26,912 nt of DNA from a virus. Positions 15,153 through 23,333 of this stretch are shown here, piece by piece. A program made the translations under genes and the position numbers. Every line of letters starts with the position of its first letter. The stretch's first letter is position 1. The stretch lies in IMG/VR virus record IMGVR_UViG_3300025128_000262, positions 1 through 26,912 of that record. One strand, 5' to 3'. The notes under the pieces were generated by a model. The model was given only the letters and a program-made list of their open reading frames with translations, searched no databases and was not told the origin of the DNA.

Positions 15153-15497
15153 TTACTCCTTTGGTATGTCTGATTTAACTTTATTTACTTTAGCTTTCAT
15201 TTCATCCGCATCAACCCCACCCTTCCAGAGTGCATCTAATTGATCGCCTATATTGGGGTATGCTTGCCTTCTTGCTCGTACATATTCTTGCGAGGCATAA
15301 AGGTTTTTTAACCGTGTAACCTCATCAGCAATTTCTTGTTCTGTAGGTTTTTCCATACCCCCTTTTATACATTCCCAATGAATAAGTTTTCCTTCCCTTA
15401 TACCAATATTAACTTCTGAACCTTCAGTTAGACTAAGAACAGCATGTCCTGCCCAGTCATCAATCGTATAATCATCAGTTATCATTTCTATATTCAT
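15153..15497 (-). CDS. Fibre-partner small protein (tail chaperone-like) 3
   Basis: Start chosen at 15497 (MNIEMITDDYTIDD, 114 residues), where TAATG overlaps the stop of the fibre gene and GGGA lies upstream; a longer frame from 15512 would overlap more. The end reads NIGDQLDALWKGG...KVNKVKSDIPKE, matching the 77-aa protein at 14107. The middle is helical and charged. Likely a fibre chaperone or assembly partner of the 271-aa fibre. Confidence 0.6.
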   Translation of the reverse strand: MNIEMITDDYTIDDWAGHAVLSLTEGSEVNIGIREGKLIHWECIKGGMEKPTEQEIADEVTRLKNLYASQEYVRARRQAYPNIGDQLDALWKGGVDADEMKAKVNKVKSDIPKE

Positions 15498-16312
15498 TAT
15501 GCTAATTCCCATAAAATAATTGTACCTTGAGCCCTAGAATTATTGAATGACCCATTTGGTGCGTGTTGTCTCCACCTTCCTCGAAAATTCCAAGTTTGTG
15601 CAGCTAACCCTGTAAACGTATGTGTAATACAACCATTACTAAAACTAGCTTGTGCAGGAGAACCAGAATCATTATCACCAATAACAATAGCTGATTCTTC
15701 AAATTGGGTACTGGAAGATGCAGTATAATTTTGTATTGCAGCAAACCCTCTTACTCCGGGATGTGATACAGCCCCACCAGTATAAATTTGCACCATAACA
15801 GTCGAGTTACCACCAGTAGTTGTGATGCTCGCAGATATACCAGCAATATCTACATAACTTGTTGAAGTCGTTGCTCCCCAAGTAGTAGCACTTACTTCTA
15901 CTATTTGTTTAAATGCACCAGAAGAAAGGCCTGTAAGACTTGCACCACTAATCGCTGGCAAAGCATTTTCTAAATCCCTAGCATCTAGGTTGGTTAAACT
16001 AGCACCACTTATTGCTGGCAAAGCACCACTTAATTTACTTGATGTAAGAGTAGATATTCGAGCATCTGCTACTGTACCAGTAAGATTACCAGCAGGAATA
16101 CTTGTCAAACTACTCGCATCCAACGCTGGTAACGCACCTGATAATTTAGATGATGCAATACCAGTAGCTAAATGTGCATTATCAACTGCCCCAGATGCAA
16201 GCTGGTCTGAATCAACTGCATCATCAGCGATTTTTGCAGATGTAACAATATTGTCTGCTAAATCAGCAGATGACAATGGTACGTTAGTTGGTTTATTTCC
16301 TATGTATGGCAT
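15497..16312 (-). CDS. Tail fibre protein 4
   Basis: A 271-residue fibre. After MPYIGNKPTNVPL come repeated stalk units: SADLADNIVTSAKIADDAVD, SDQLASGAVDNAHLATG, and several copies of SSKLSGALPA...SLTSI/NL. These hydrophobic-heptad-like repeats probably form a trimeric stalk. Residues about 135-271 (IVEVSATTWGATTSTSYVDI... GTIILWELA) form a beta-rich head; the IILWELA ending is common in marine fibres. ATG preceded by AGGAG. Confidence 0.78.
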   Translation of the reverse strand: MPYIGNKPTNVPLSSADLADNIVTSAKIADDAVDSDQLASGAVDNAHLATGIASSKLSGALPALDASSLTSIPAGNLTGTVADARISTLTSSKLSGALPAISGASLTNLDARDLENALPAISGASLTGLSSGAFKQIVEVSATTWGATTSTSYVDIAGISASITTTGGNSTVMVQIYTGGAVSHPGVRGFAAIQNYTASSSTQFEESAIVIGDNDSGSPAQASFSNGCITHTFTGLAAQTWNFRGRWRQHAPNGSFNNSRAQGTIILWELA

Positions 16313-16321
16313 TTATAACTC

Positions 16322-16651
16322 CTATGTGCTGATAGCATCAACTGTAGACACCCAAGTATCCAAGCTGGATGCGGTATCACTAACCACCTTTAAAATATCT
16401 CCACTTTCCACTACAATCTTAGCCCCACCATCAATCAACTCTAATGATCCACCAAAACTTATTGGTGCGTTTTTAAGTAAATAATGATCGTTTGATCCGT
16501 CATTGATATAAACATCAACCGTTATAGAAGAAGATGCGTGTACGTTGGCACATCTAATCCCAATAACCGTGTCGTAGCTATTAGCAGTAAAGACGGTTGC
16601 AGGGCTAGTCCCTGTGTTTCTGTTTATGTATCTTCTAAAATTTTGTGCCAT
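16322..16651 (-). CDS. Small tail-associated beta protein, 109 aa
   Basis: A 109-residue mostly beta protein: FRRYINRNTGTSPATVFTAN then YDTVIGIRCANVHASSSITV, DGSNDHYLLKNAPISFGGSL and KIVVESGDILKVVSDTASSLD. This pattern of a small beta-sandwich occurs often in cyanophage and other marine phage tail regions, without assigned function. It sits between two fibre genes, with 12-base (16652-16663) and 9-base (16313-16321) gaps. Probably a virion structural protein. Confidence 0.6.
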   Translation of the reverse strand: MAQNFRRYINRNTGTSPATVFTANSYDTVIGIRCANVHASSSITVDVYINDGSNDHYLLKNAPISFGGSLELIDGGAKIVVESGDILKVVSDTASSLDTWVSTVDAIST

Positions 16652-16663
16652 TAATTTTCTCCG

Positions 16664-17464
16664 TTATAGGGCGATGCTCATAGCAATACTAAAACCAGCC
16701 GAAACCCCTGCTGTCGGTGTATCTATTGTTAGTGTATCTGTACTTGCGTTTGTTGTAATTGTTGTACCGCCAGTGCCAACTAGTGTTAGTGTATCCGTTG
16801 CGCTATCTGCTACAATATCTGATTGCCCGGATACTGTAATAGTATTAAATACATTATCTTGTGCGGGAGAAGTAAAAGTTACCGTATCAGTACTTGCGTT
16901 AGTAGTAATAGTTGTTCCCCCACTACCTACAAACGTTAAAGTATCCGTTGTATTATCTGCAACTATGTCTGATTGGCCAGAAACAGCAATTGTTTTAAAA
17001 ATATCATCAGGTACTGTTGTACTAGAAATGGTTAATGTATCCGTACCAGCATTAGTAGTAACACTTGTTCCACCACTTCCAACAATAGTTAACGTGTCTG
17101 AAGTTGAATCAGCAACAATACTAGATTGCCCACTGACTGCAATTGTATTAAAAATATCTGCATTTGAATCAGCAATAGCATCCGTTAACATTGCCGTGGT
17201 AACACGTAATTCTACACGATCTCCGCCATCTGCTGCTGTTCCAGTCGTACCATCCTGACCTCTTACACATGTAAGAGTAGTTCCAGATACCCCAGTTACT
17301 TTAATAATTTCAACATAGGTAGATCCAATAATGCTCAAGTACATATGGTCACTTCCACCTAAAGTAGGGAAAGTAGATACACTAGCTACATCAAAAGACG
17401 TAGCACTACTTGTTATGCCAGCGCTTAATGTTGAGTATGCATTATTACTAAATTTAACTGCCAC
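16664..17464 (-). CDS. Tail fibre with three 50-residue repeats
   Basis: A 266-residue protein. Residues 1-90 form a beta domain (AVKFSNNAYSTLSAGITSSA, then FPTLGGSDHMYLSIIG and TTLTCVRGQDGTTG) shared by many marine tail proteins. From residue 104 three near-identical repeats of about 50 residues follow, each beginning FNTIAVSGQS or similar and containing DIVADS..TDTLT.VG.GGTT and ITTNASTDTLT. The period is 50-51 residues and the DNA repeats are visible too. The unit count may vary between relatives and change fibre length. ATG at 17464. Confidence 0.72.
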   Translation of the reverse strand: MAVKFSNNAYSTLSAGITSSATSFDVASVSTFPTLGGSDHMYLSIIGSTYVEIIKVTGVSGTTLTCVRGQDGTTGTAADGGDRVELRVTTAMLTDAIADSNADIFNTIAVSGQSSIVADSTSDTLTIVGSGGTSVTTNAGTDTLTISSTTVPDDIFKTIAVSGQSDIVADNTTDTLTFVGSGGTTITTNASTDTVTFTSPAQDNVFNTITVSGQSDIVADSATDTLTLVGTGGTTITTNASTDTLTIDTPTAGVSAGFSIAMSIAL

Positions 17465-17474
17465 AGGTATTCTC

Positions 17475-17927
17475 CTAAGAAATAGTTACATCCCAACTAA
17501 TTGTCATTGTATCTAATTCACCTTTATTAACCGCAGTAAATACTGTACGACATAGCATTGTGCCACTTGAAGCAGCATTAAGAACAGCAGCTTCTGTAAT
17601 TGCTGCTGTAGCAGGTGCTGTTACATTTGGAGTATCCGCCGGGATAGTTGCTGTATACGTAAGAACGTTATTAGATACTGAACCCCCAGAAGTAGTTAAT
17701 GCTACTCGGGCTACTTCAGTAACTAGTGCAGTTTGTCCAACTGCCGCAGCTGTAGTTCCAGTACCAATAGCCATATGTGTCATTACACCAGCAGAAGCCG
17801 CATTCATTCGAGATGCAACCCAATTTTTGCCGGCAGTAACAACTAAATTTTTAACTGTTTTTACAATTTCTCCGTTAATAGAAATTGTTAATTGACCTGT
17901 TAAAGCCACTGTGTCTTTCTTATCCAT
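17475..17927 (-). CDS. Virion structural protein, beta-rich, 150 aa
   Basis: A 150-residue Thr/Val/Ala-rich protein with strand-like segments (TGQLTISINGEIVKTVKNLV, GVMTHMAIGTGTTAA, LTYTATIPADT, GELDTMTISWDVTIS). The 'HMAIGTGTTAAAVGQT..' and 'LCRTVFTAVNKGELDTMTI..W' patterns recur in short tail or baseplate proteins of many phages. AAGGA precedes the ATG. No enzyme motif. Probable tail or baseplate structural protein. Confidence 0.6.
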   Translation of the reverse strand: MDKKDTVALTGQLTISINGEIVKTVKNLVVTAGKNWVASRMNAASAGVMTHMAIGTGTTAAAVGQTALVTEVARVALTTSGGSVSNNVLTYTATIPADTPNVTAPATAAITEAAVLNAASSGTMLCRTVFTAVNKGELDTMTISWDVTIS

Positions 17928-17952
17928 GATAGATTCCTTATTTCTATGTTAG

Positions 17953-18522
17953 TTACGATATATCAACATTATCACCAGTTACTTCTAAATCTCCAGCTGA
18001 TATTAGACGCGTATTCAGCATGTTAGTATTTAACATGCCATCATGGTACATAAGAACTGAATCAGAAACAGATACGTTATCTGTTGGATCGACATGGTAA
18101 ATCTGGCCGATTCCTGGGGTATCTCCAGCTGTTACATTATCTGACTCATTAACTTTATGTATCTTACCAATACCAGGTGTATCAGAAGTAGTAATTGATT
18201 CCGTAACATTTTTACCAAATGTCCATGCTAGTGAATCACTACTAGATAAAGAATCTGATATTGCTAAATTAAACTGCATTGCTACTACAATTTGTTCTGC
18301 AACGCTTACTGAATCAGTAGCAGTTCTAGTATAAGCTACAGTAACTTCAAAAGTATCACTAAGAGTTACTGATTCAGATCCATCTCTTCCAAATTCTTTA
18401 TTTTTACTATTGTACTCTACATCAATGTCAGTACGTGCATTTACGTATGTAATATTGCATGCTTGACTATTAACGTAATCAATTTCCGCTTCTGCGGTGC
18501 CAACTAATGCAGATCCCAGCAT
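17953..18522 (-). CDS. Repeat-rich tail protein, 189 aa
   Basis: A 189-residue protein built of degenerate acidic Ser/Asp/Thr/Val units such as ESVTLSDT, DSVSVAEQ, AISDSLSSSDS, ESITTSDT and DNVSVSDSV, twice followed by PGIGKI or PGIGQI. These are beta-repeat or low-complexity stalk units known from marine phage tail proteins. The start shares one base with the previous stop (18522). Role as tail or baseplate component is inferred from position and repeats. Confidence 0.6.
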   Translation of the reverse strand: MLGSALVGTAEAEIDYVNSQACNITYVNARTDIDVEYNSKNKEFGRDGSESVTLSDTFEVTVAYTRTATDSVSVAEQIVVAMQFNLAISDSLSSSDSLAWTFGKNVTESITTSDTPGIGKIHKVNESDNVTAGDTPGIGQIYHVDPTDNVSVSDSVLMYHDGMLNTNMLNTRLISAGDLEVTGDNVDIS

Positions 18523-18899
18523 TAAAAATCATCCCTTACTTTAAATTTTAATTTGTCATATAAAGTTAATATAGCTCCACTAGTATAGGTTAATTCAATT
18601 TCACCTTCATATGTACCAGCCGCAACAGCTAACGTAGTTGCATTCCAAGGCATATAGCATTTTCCATTTGCTGTAGGCGCAACTTTAACACAAGTCATTG
18701 TATCTAAAATAGTTGAAGCGCCTAATAAACGGAATTTTACTTTAATGGTAGGATCGGTAATATCAATAGCTGCCCAGGTAGCAGAGTCATCTGGATCTAA
18801 GGTTTGCCCAGACGCGGCAGTATTGGAATCTTTTAAGGTAAGATTTATTTCTGGCTTTGTATCATTAGCTACTACTTGTATCTCGTCATAATATGCCAT
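18522..18899 (-). CDS. Ig-like baseplate/tail protein, 125 aa
   Basis: A 125-residue beta protein: VVANDTKPEINLTLKDSNT, the DPTIKVKFRLLGASTILDTM segment, YMPWNATTLAVAAGTYEGEI and a terminal TLYDKLKFKVRDDF. This resembles the N-terminal Ig-like fold of baseplate upper proteins (BppU type), which polarity 'x-D-x-x-P-x-l-x-l-x-l-x-D' also suggests. It starts 84 bases after the adaptor-like gene and is preceded by CTCCTTAGGAG, which contains an AGGAG site. Likely a tail structural protein. Confidence 0.6.
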   Translation of the reverse strand: MAYYDEIQVVANDTKPEINLTLKDSNTAASGQTLDPDDSATWAAIDITDPTIKVKFRLLGASTILDTMTCVKVAPTANGKCYMPWNATTLAVAAGTYEGEIELTYTSGAILTLYDKLKFKVRDDF

Positions 18900-18983
18900 T
18901 GTTAACTCCTAAGGAGGTTGTTCTCAGCGTAGGCACCCTGCGCAACTATAAGATACGTTAGTTCGCCCGAATGTCAAATTAAT

Positions 18984-19664
18984 TTATACAAATCCATTAT
19001 CCTCTAATTTTGTATTAATCTCAATTTCGTTATTGCCCCACATGCCTGAATTAATAAGTTGTTTACAACTTGATTCATATCGCATGTAGTAAGTGTTATT
19101 TTCATCTTTTAAGTCACCACTAGTAGTAACATGTGCTTTATATGCTGCGTAATTAATTAAAGCTTCTGTATATACTTCATTGATTTTTAAGTCTGTATAT
19201 GTATTTTTAGCTTTTTTAGGTGCAGCTGCATATCGTAATATAATTTGACTACGTTTAGGAGTTTCGGCATCTGTACCTTTAATTTCTGCTTTAAATGGTT
19301 CTGGTATAAGAATAGCTACATGCTGATCAACTTTTTTTACCAATTTAACGGAGTCATCTTTAATTGCCACTTGATCAAAATCTGAGGCGTAGTAAGCATG
19401 AATAGGAACTAAAAAATCCGTAGGTAAGGCGTATTCCTCACCATCTACAGGTCGGTCCATTTCATAATCTTTTTTTAATAAATGAAATCGTTTATGTAAT
19501 GCTAGATTAGCAAGATTAACATAATTAATAAATTTATTTTGATTAGTTGCTTGTACTGCACTAGGGGCTGGACTAGGATTAGCAGTCATATCTCCAACAT
19601 CAGAAATAGCTAATTTACTGCATTCACCAGTAACTAAGTAATCAATATATTCTGAAACTTTCAT
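18984..19664 (-). CDS. Head-tail adaptor-like protein
   Basis: A 226-residue protein of mainly helical start and end. Segments NKFINYVNLANLALHKRFHL, EEYALPTDFLVPIHAYY, and the C-terminal EALINYAAYKAHVTTSGD followed by YYMRYESSCKQLI look like the head-to-tail connector / tail tubular family of podoviruses, where 'YALP-D' and 'YAAYKAH' segments recur. Located between large terminase and tail genes. AGAGG ribosome site. Assignment is moderate since no search was made. Confidence 0.6.
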   Translation of the reverse strand: MKVSEYIDYLVTGECSKLAISDVGDMTANPSPAPSAVQATNQNKFINYVNLANLALHKRFHLLKKDYEMDRPVDGEEYALPTDFLVPIHAYYASDFDQVAIKDDSVKLVKKVDQHVAILIPEPFKAEIKGTDAETPKRSQIILRYAAAPKKAKNTYTDLKINEVYTEALINYAAYKAHVTTSGDLKDENNTYYMRYESSCKQLINSGMWGNNEIEINTKLEDNGFV

Positions 19665-19681
19665 AATAACCTCTAAAGGGA

Positions 19682-19714
19682 GGGTAGGCGGGGAGCCGAA
19701 GGCCCCGCCTACCC
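19682..19714. promoter_or_regulatory. Strong GC hairpin between terminase and adaptor genes
   Basis: GGGTAGGCGGGG (19682-19693) and CCCCGCCTACCC (19703-19714) pair perfectly over 12 bases with a 9-base loop. It lies in the 94-base gap on the transcript leading from the terminase into the adaptor gene, 18 bases ahead of that start. There is no U-run after it on the minus strand, so a processing site or attenuator is as likely as a terminator. Confidence 0.6.
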
Positions 19715-19758
19715 CGGAGGCACACTATTAGCCTGAGAAAGGAGGCCTAGCGTGATGG

Positions 19759-21354
19759 TTAAACAAAATAAGAACTGTCTCCTTTATGTGGAGTCATATT
19801 TTCTCCCCACAATATTGAATCTTCTAATTTATCTTTTTCTTCTTCTTGTGGTCCTACTTCACTTGGTTTCCAAGCATTTAACTCTGCTAACATAGTAATG
19901 GTATCAATTTGGTCATCATGCTTACTTTTAAACCCTTTTAGAGTAGCTAAAGATAATTCAAAAAGCAACTCTTCAAGTTCTACACTATCTTTTAATTCCT
20001 CTGGAAACCAAATTTTCTTAGATTTAAATAATGGTATTGCATTTTGTTGAAACCGGCTCATTTTATCTTTAGTTGGCCTAATTCCTATAGTATTACTATT
20101 TTTTCCTTTCGACAATGTAAAATAATTATTACGATTGCCCATTTCATTTTGGATCCAACTAATAAATCCACCCTGCTGTCCTGTTGTTTCAATGCCTACT
20201 TCCTGAGGACTATATTCCTGAACTAATCTAAATAGTGCATCAATAGTATTATCCATTAGTGTTCGTTTACAAAAGCCATCTACCCACAACCAATCTCCAT
20301 TATTATTCAAAGCCCAAACATTAATTACACTAAAATCAGCATGTTCTCTATCAGATGTAGCAAAATCGGTAGTGATATAAAAATTATAAGCTCCTTTATT
20401 TTTAAGTACTGTACTTCTTTTATACCAAATTAAATCAGAATCATTAACGAGACGGTCTTCTTCACTCGTAATCCGTAACATTAACTCTTGATTAAAAGAA
20501 TCTAGTTTTCCGGCTCCTTTAGCTTTGTGATACTGCGTATTAACATACTCATAACTAAAACGATCCTCCCAGGCACCTTTAAATTCTTCTTCACTACACG
20601 GGAATTTTTCACAAACAGGATAAACATTTACATGCCAGACACCAGATTCAATAGCTTTATACAAAGGGTCTTTAGCATTGAACGGAGTCCCAGACCAAAT
20701 AACTTTACGTTTATTAGGATGTAGCGCGTAGTCAATGGCAGAATAGACGGTGTTCTCAACGTTTTCAATAATAGTCGCAGAACGGGCATCTTCATCACCT
20801 AATAAATCGTCAAGTACTGCAAGTTGAGGTCGAGTATTCAATTCCACTGTACCACGAACACCTGTCTTTGCACCATGACCAGTAACAACAAATTCTTTTC
20901 CTTCCATGTTTTTAAAATACCATCTGATATCCGTGAACCTGGATTCTTTAATAAATGATTTTAAAAATTCACTTTGCTCACATCGGCGCTCTATACGAAG
21001 ACGCATTTTCTTTACACCGTTTTCAATACTATCTGAAAGGTATAACGCATAATCAACTTTTCCAAATCCTGGAATAGATCCATATACAGCAATGTATAAA
21101 AATAAATACTCAGCAAATATTGTAGTCTTGGCAAGGCCACGGGCGCACATATTAGCGGTGTTTTGGGTTTTCCCCGCGATTTTGTCAAGCATCTTATAGT
21201 GAATAACAGGAGTTTTATTTTCTTCTCCTTTTTCTCCATTAACTAATTTAATAAACGAAACAAATTCTAAAGCAAACTCACTAGGAACATATGTAGGATC
21301 ATCTGCATACTCACAATCATTGAGCCACTCGTCGACTGTTTTCTTAGCTAGCAT
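19759..21354 (-). CDS. Terminase large subunit (DNA packaging ATPase/nuclease)
   Basis: 531 residues from the ATG at 21354, preceded by GAGGT; an in-frame TTG two codons upstream is less likely. The enzyme pumps DNA into the head through the portal and cuts it. The ATPase domain has a Walker A-like CARGLAKTT (70-78), Walker B LAVLDD (178-183) with the catalytic acid next to it, and the coupling motif SGTP (221-224). The RNase H-like nuclease domain shows Asp330 in FYITTDFATS, Glu389 in VGIETTGQQGG, and Asp480/Asp481/Asp484 in SKHDDQIDTI. Length and motif order match the family. Upstream overlap of 11 bases with the probable small subunit. Confident. Confidence 0.94.
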   Translation of the reverse strand: MLAKKTVDEWLNDCEYADDPTYVPSEFALEFVSFIKLVNGEKGEENKTPVIHYKMLDKIAGKTQNTANMCARGLAKTTIFAEYLFLYIAVYGSIPGFGKVDYALYLSDSIENGVKKMRLRIERRCEQSEFLKSFIKESRFTDIRWYFKNMEGKEFVVTGHGAKTGVRGTVELNTRPQLAVLDDLLGDEDARSATIIENVENTVYSAIDYALHPNKRKVIWSGTPFNAKDPLYKAIESGVWHVNVYPVCEKFPCSEEEFKGAWEDRFSYEYVNTQYHKAKGAGKLDSFNQELMLRITSEEDRLVNDSDLIWYKRSTVLKNKGAYNFYITTDFATSDREHADFSVINVWALNNNGDWLWVDGFCKRTLMDNTIDALFRLVQEYSPQEVGIETTGQQGGFISWIQNEMGNRNNYFTLSKGKNSNTIGIRPTKDKMSRFQQNAIPLFKSKKIWFPEELKDSVELEELLFELSLATLKGFKSKHDDQIDTITMLAELNAWKPSEVGPQEEEKDKLEDSILWGENMTPHKGDSSYFV

Positions 21355-22105
21355 CTTCAATTACCTCATAAGTTGCTTCTTTAAGTTCTTTTGGTTTAAC
21401 AATAATCTCACTTTGTGCAATTTCTCCGGCGCTTGCCTGACCATTCATAATCATTCGCAATTGCTGTTGAGCAAGTGCTTTAGTTGTATTTCTTAAATCT
21501 TCAACTATGTCATTACTATAACCAATATCTATTTCAACTTTAGCAGCAGCTGGAGCTGTTAAATTACTAATTAGTGATTCAGCTGCCTTTTGTCTTACTA
21601 ATTCTGATTTAGCTGTACGCATTAAATCGGCCTGGGTATTAATAGCTTCCTGGTAGATACCGGCATTTAGTATATGCGTCGGCACCATCGTCTGTTCCAT
21701 GATTTTTGTTATTAGTCCTGTTTTTCCGTAGTTATCGGCAAAACTCGCAATATAAGACGCGGAAGAGCCTTTATCTATTAGGTTCTGATAGCGATCCGGG
21801 AATACTTTACTATAAGCAGTAGATGACTTATCTCCCATTAATTTAAGAGATACGAACTTAATAGCATTAATATACGCAGCTAATGAGTATTTTCCTGTTG
21901 AAAGTACATTTGCAAAACTTAAGACATTATCTCGAAATACTCGTTTAAGTTCAGAATCCGGCTCTGAATTAATCATATTAACGATATCATCAGTTAAATG
22001 CTTACGAAATCGTTTATCAGGCAGTGCGCCGGACAATTGCTCTTTAGTTAAGTGATTAGTTGTTTCTATATCCGCATCAATATCTTTTAAATTAGCTAGT
22101 TGCAT
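21344..22105 (-). CDS. Probable terminase small subunit
   Basis: A 253-residue, mostly helical protein with no signal or membrane segment. It lies directly before and overlaps the large terminase by 11 bases, the usual place for the small subunit that recognises DNA and activates the ATPase. The central part (LTDDIVNMINSEPDSELKRV to YINAIKFVSLKLMG) could hold a helix-turn-helix, and the C-terminal part is long and helical (NTTKALAQQQLRMIMNG). It also overlaps the previous gene by 14 bases. Function inferred mainly from position. Confidence 0.65.
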   Translation of the reverse strand: MQLANLKDIDADIETTNHLTKEQLSGALPDKRFRKHLTDDIVNMINSEPDSELKRVFRDNVLSFANVLSTGKYSLAAYINAIKFVSLKLMGDKSSTAYSKVFPDRYQNLIDKGSSASYIASFADNYGKTGLITKIMEQTMVPTHILNAGIYQEAINTQADLMRTAKSELVRQKAAESLISNLTAPAAAKVEIDIGYSNDIVEDLRNTTKALAQQQLRMIMNGQASAGEIAQSEIIVKPKELKEATYEVIEDAS

Positions 22106-22400
22106 TGTAAACCTCGTTCCATTTAGTAATTAAAGCAGTATGAGATGCCGCGTCGGTGTAGCACTCATGAGGCGATACCATCCAGGTACTCTTATCTAAT
22201 TGGGTTAAAATACCTTTATCCTCCAGTTCTTTCCAATATTTATTCCAAGTTCTATAATCAGATATCCAGCTTACAGTTTTCGTAAAATATCGTTTATTAA
22301 TCTCATTGTTTTTATTAGATAATAACATAAGAGGCAATAAAATCGCATGCGCTGTACGCGATAAGTTTTTATGATCATTAGTATTGATGTATTTATTCAT
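22092..22400 (-). CDS. Winged-helix-like protein A, 102 aa
   Basis: A 102-residue protein. LSRTAHAILLPLMLLSNKNN, RYFTKTVSWISDYRTWNKYW and KELEDKGILTQLDKSTWMVSPHECY have the order of a winged helix: first helix, recognition-like helix, then wing. The 'W-M-V-S-P' wing-like segment mirrors 'Y-M-L-N-P' in the neighbour at 22545, so the two may be distant paralogues resembling plasmid RepL/RepA-type domains. Possibly a regulator or initiator. The lipoprotein copy B overlaps its start by 8 bases. Confidence 0.5.
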   Translation of the reverse strand: MNKYINTNDHKNLSRTAHAILLPLMLLSNKNNEINKRYFTKTVSWISDYRTWNKYWKELEDKGILTQLDKSTWMVSPHECYTDAASHTALITKWNEVYNATS

Positions 22401-22548
22401 CTACCTTTTCTTCTTCCTCAGCTTCATCGATTTCATCGTTAATCATATCTCCTATTACATCTCCTAATGTGTTAGTTAGTATACCAACCCCTACATCAGT
22501 AGCTACCGCACATCCATTTAACATTAACACGAGTATTAAGTATTTCAT
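22393..22548 (-). CDS. Small lipoprotein, copy B
   Basis: A 51-residue protein starting MKYLILVLMLNGC, with Cys13 as the lipidation site, then AVATDVGVGILTNTLGDVIG and an acidic tail (EEEEKVDE). Its core is nearly identical to copy A at 10610-10771 in protein and DNA. The ATG overlaps the stop of the 113-aa gene (ATGA) and its stop lies 8 bases inside the next gene. Missed easily because it is so short. Function unknown. Confidence 0.7.
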   Translation of the reverse strand: MKYLILVLMLNGCAVATDVGVGILTNTLGDVIGDMINDEIDEAEEEEKVDE

Positions 22549-22886
22549 TCACTCTTTAGCCCTTTACTAGTTTGTGTGTCCCACATGTGCTTAATTATAT
22601 AATATTGCTTGTCATTCCCATTAAACATAACATCTGGATTTAACATATACTCTTTTTTAGTAAATTTCCTAATTAAATCACATTTTTTCAAATCACGGAC
22701 TCCCGTAGAAAAGTCATAAAGCGTCATGCCAGATGTCGCGCAAATTGTGGCCGGAGTCCCAACTACCATATTTACTCGATTAATCCTATACATCATTTTT
22801 AGTAATACTAGGGCCGCATTACTTGAAAGCTTCGTATTAGCTAAAAAAGTCGCAGGCGCGGTCCCCAGTTGAAATTTATTAAACAT
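22545..22886 (-). CDS. Winged-helix-like protein B, 113 aa
   Basis: A 113-residue protein with SNAALVLLKMMYRINRVNMV, TPATICATSGMTLYDFSTGV, RDLKKCDLIRKFTKKEYMLN and PDVMFNGNDKQYYIIKHMW. The order resembles a winged helix ending in a 'Y-M-L-N-P-x-x-M-F-x-G' block seen in RepL-like replication initiators. It could be a regulator or replication-related DNA-binding protein. The start is preceded by GGGAGG and by a very short open frame at 22903-22929. Confidence 0.5.
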   Translation of the reverse strand: MFNKFQLGTAPATFLANTKLSSNAALVLLKMMYRINRVNMVVGTPATICATSGMTLYDFSTGVRDLKKCDLIRKFTKKEYMLNPDVMFNGNDKQYYIIKHMWDTQTSKGLKSE

Positions 22887-22965
22887 TCCGTGGTGCCTCC
22901 CATTATGATACCCTATTAGTGTTTCTCATTTCCTACCTCCTTAGGATGAAGCAGGAAGGGCCCGC

Positions 22966-23166
22966 TTATTTACGTCTGGATGAGCGGGTCTTTTCATTTC
23001 TCTTACCAATACAAACTACACAATATTTTTTATTTGAAGTATTCTCCCCGCAGCTCGGGCACGGGTGCGCCTGGAACCGCCTTGCAGGTTTACTATCCGG
23101 ATCAAACACTGGCTGAACTATCCTTAATAGATTTCCTTCCCCATCAAATATTTTAACTGGATACAT
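22966..23166 (-). CDS. Zinc-ribbon small protein, 66 aa
   Basis: A 66-residue basic protein. CPSCGENTSNKKYCVVC (36-52) is a C-x2-C...C-x2-C zinc ribbon, and the C-terminus is GKRNEKTRSSRRK. The N-terminal half is KIFDGEGNLLRIVQPVFDP. It has a perfect AGGAGG site. Likely nucleic-acid or protein binding. It is followed on the minus strand by a CCCGCT...AGCGGG hairpin overlapping its end. Confidence 0.65.
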   Translation of the reverse strand: MYPVKIFDGEGNLLRIVQPVFDPDSKPARRFQAHPCPSCGENTSNKKYCVVCIGKRNEKTRSSRRK

Positions 23167-23174
23167 TAAACCTC

Positions 23175-23300
23175 CTATTTAGTGTTTTCTTTCCATATTC
23201 CCATATCTACAGTATCGGTATTAAATATTGATGTTTCATAACTAAAAAAATACCAAGCTACAAATAATGTAATCCCAAGTGCCACATACCATTTAGTCAT
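23175..23300 (-). CDS. Small membrane peptide, 41 aa
   Basis: The product reads MTKWYVALGITLFVAWYFFS and then a polar tail YETSIFNTDTVDM... It has one transmembrane helix (4-20). AGGAGG lies 9 bases before the ATG, and a promoter-like pair lies just upstream. It is the first leftward gene after the divergent control region. Function unknown. Confidence 0.65.
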   Translation of the reverse strand: MTKWYVALGITLFVAWYFFSYETSIFNTDTVDMGIWKENTK

Positions 23301-23333
23301 TGTATTAGTCCTCCTATTATATTTATATAGACC

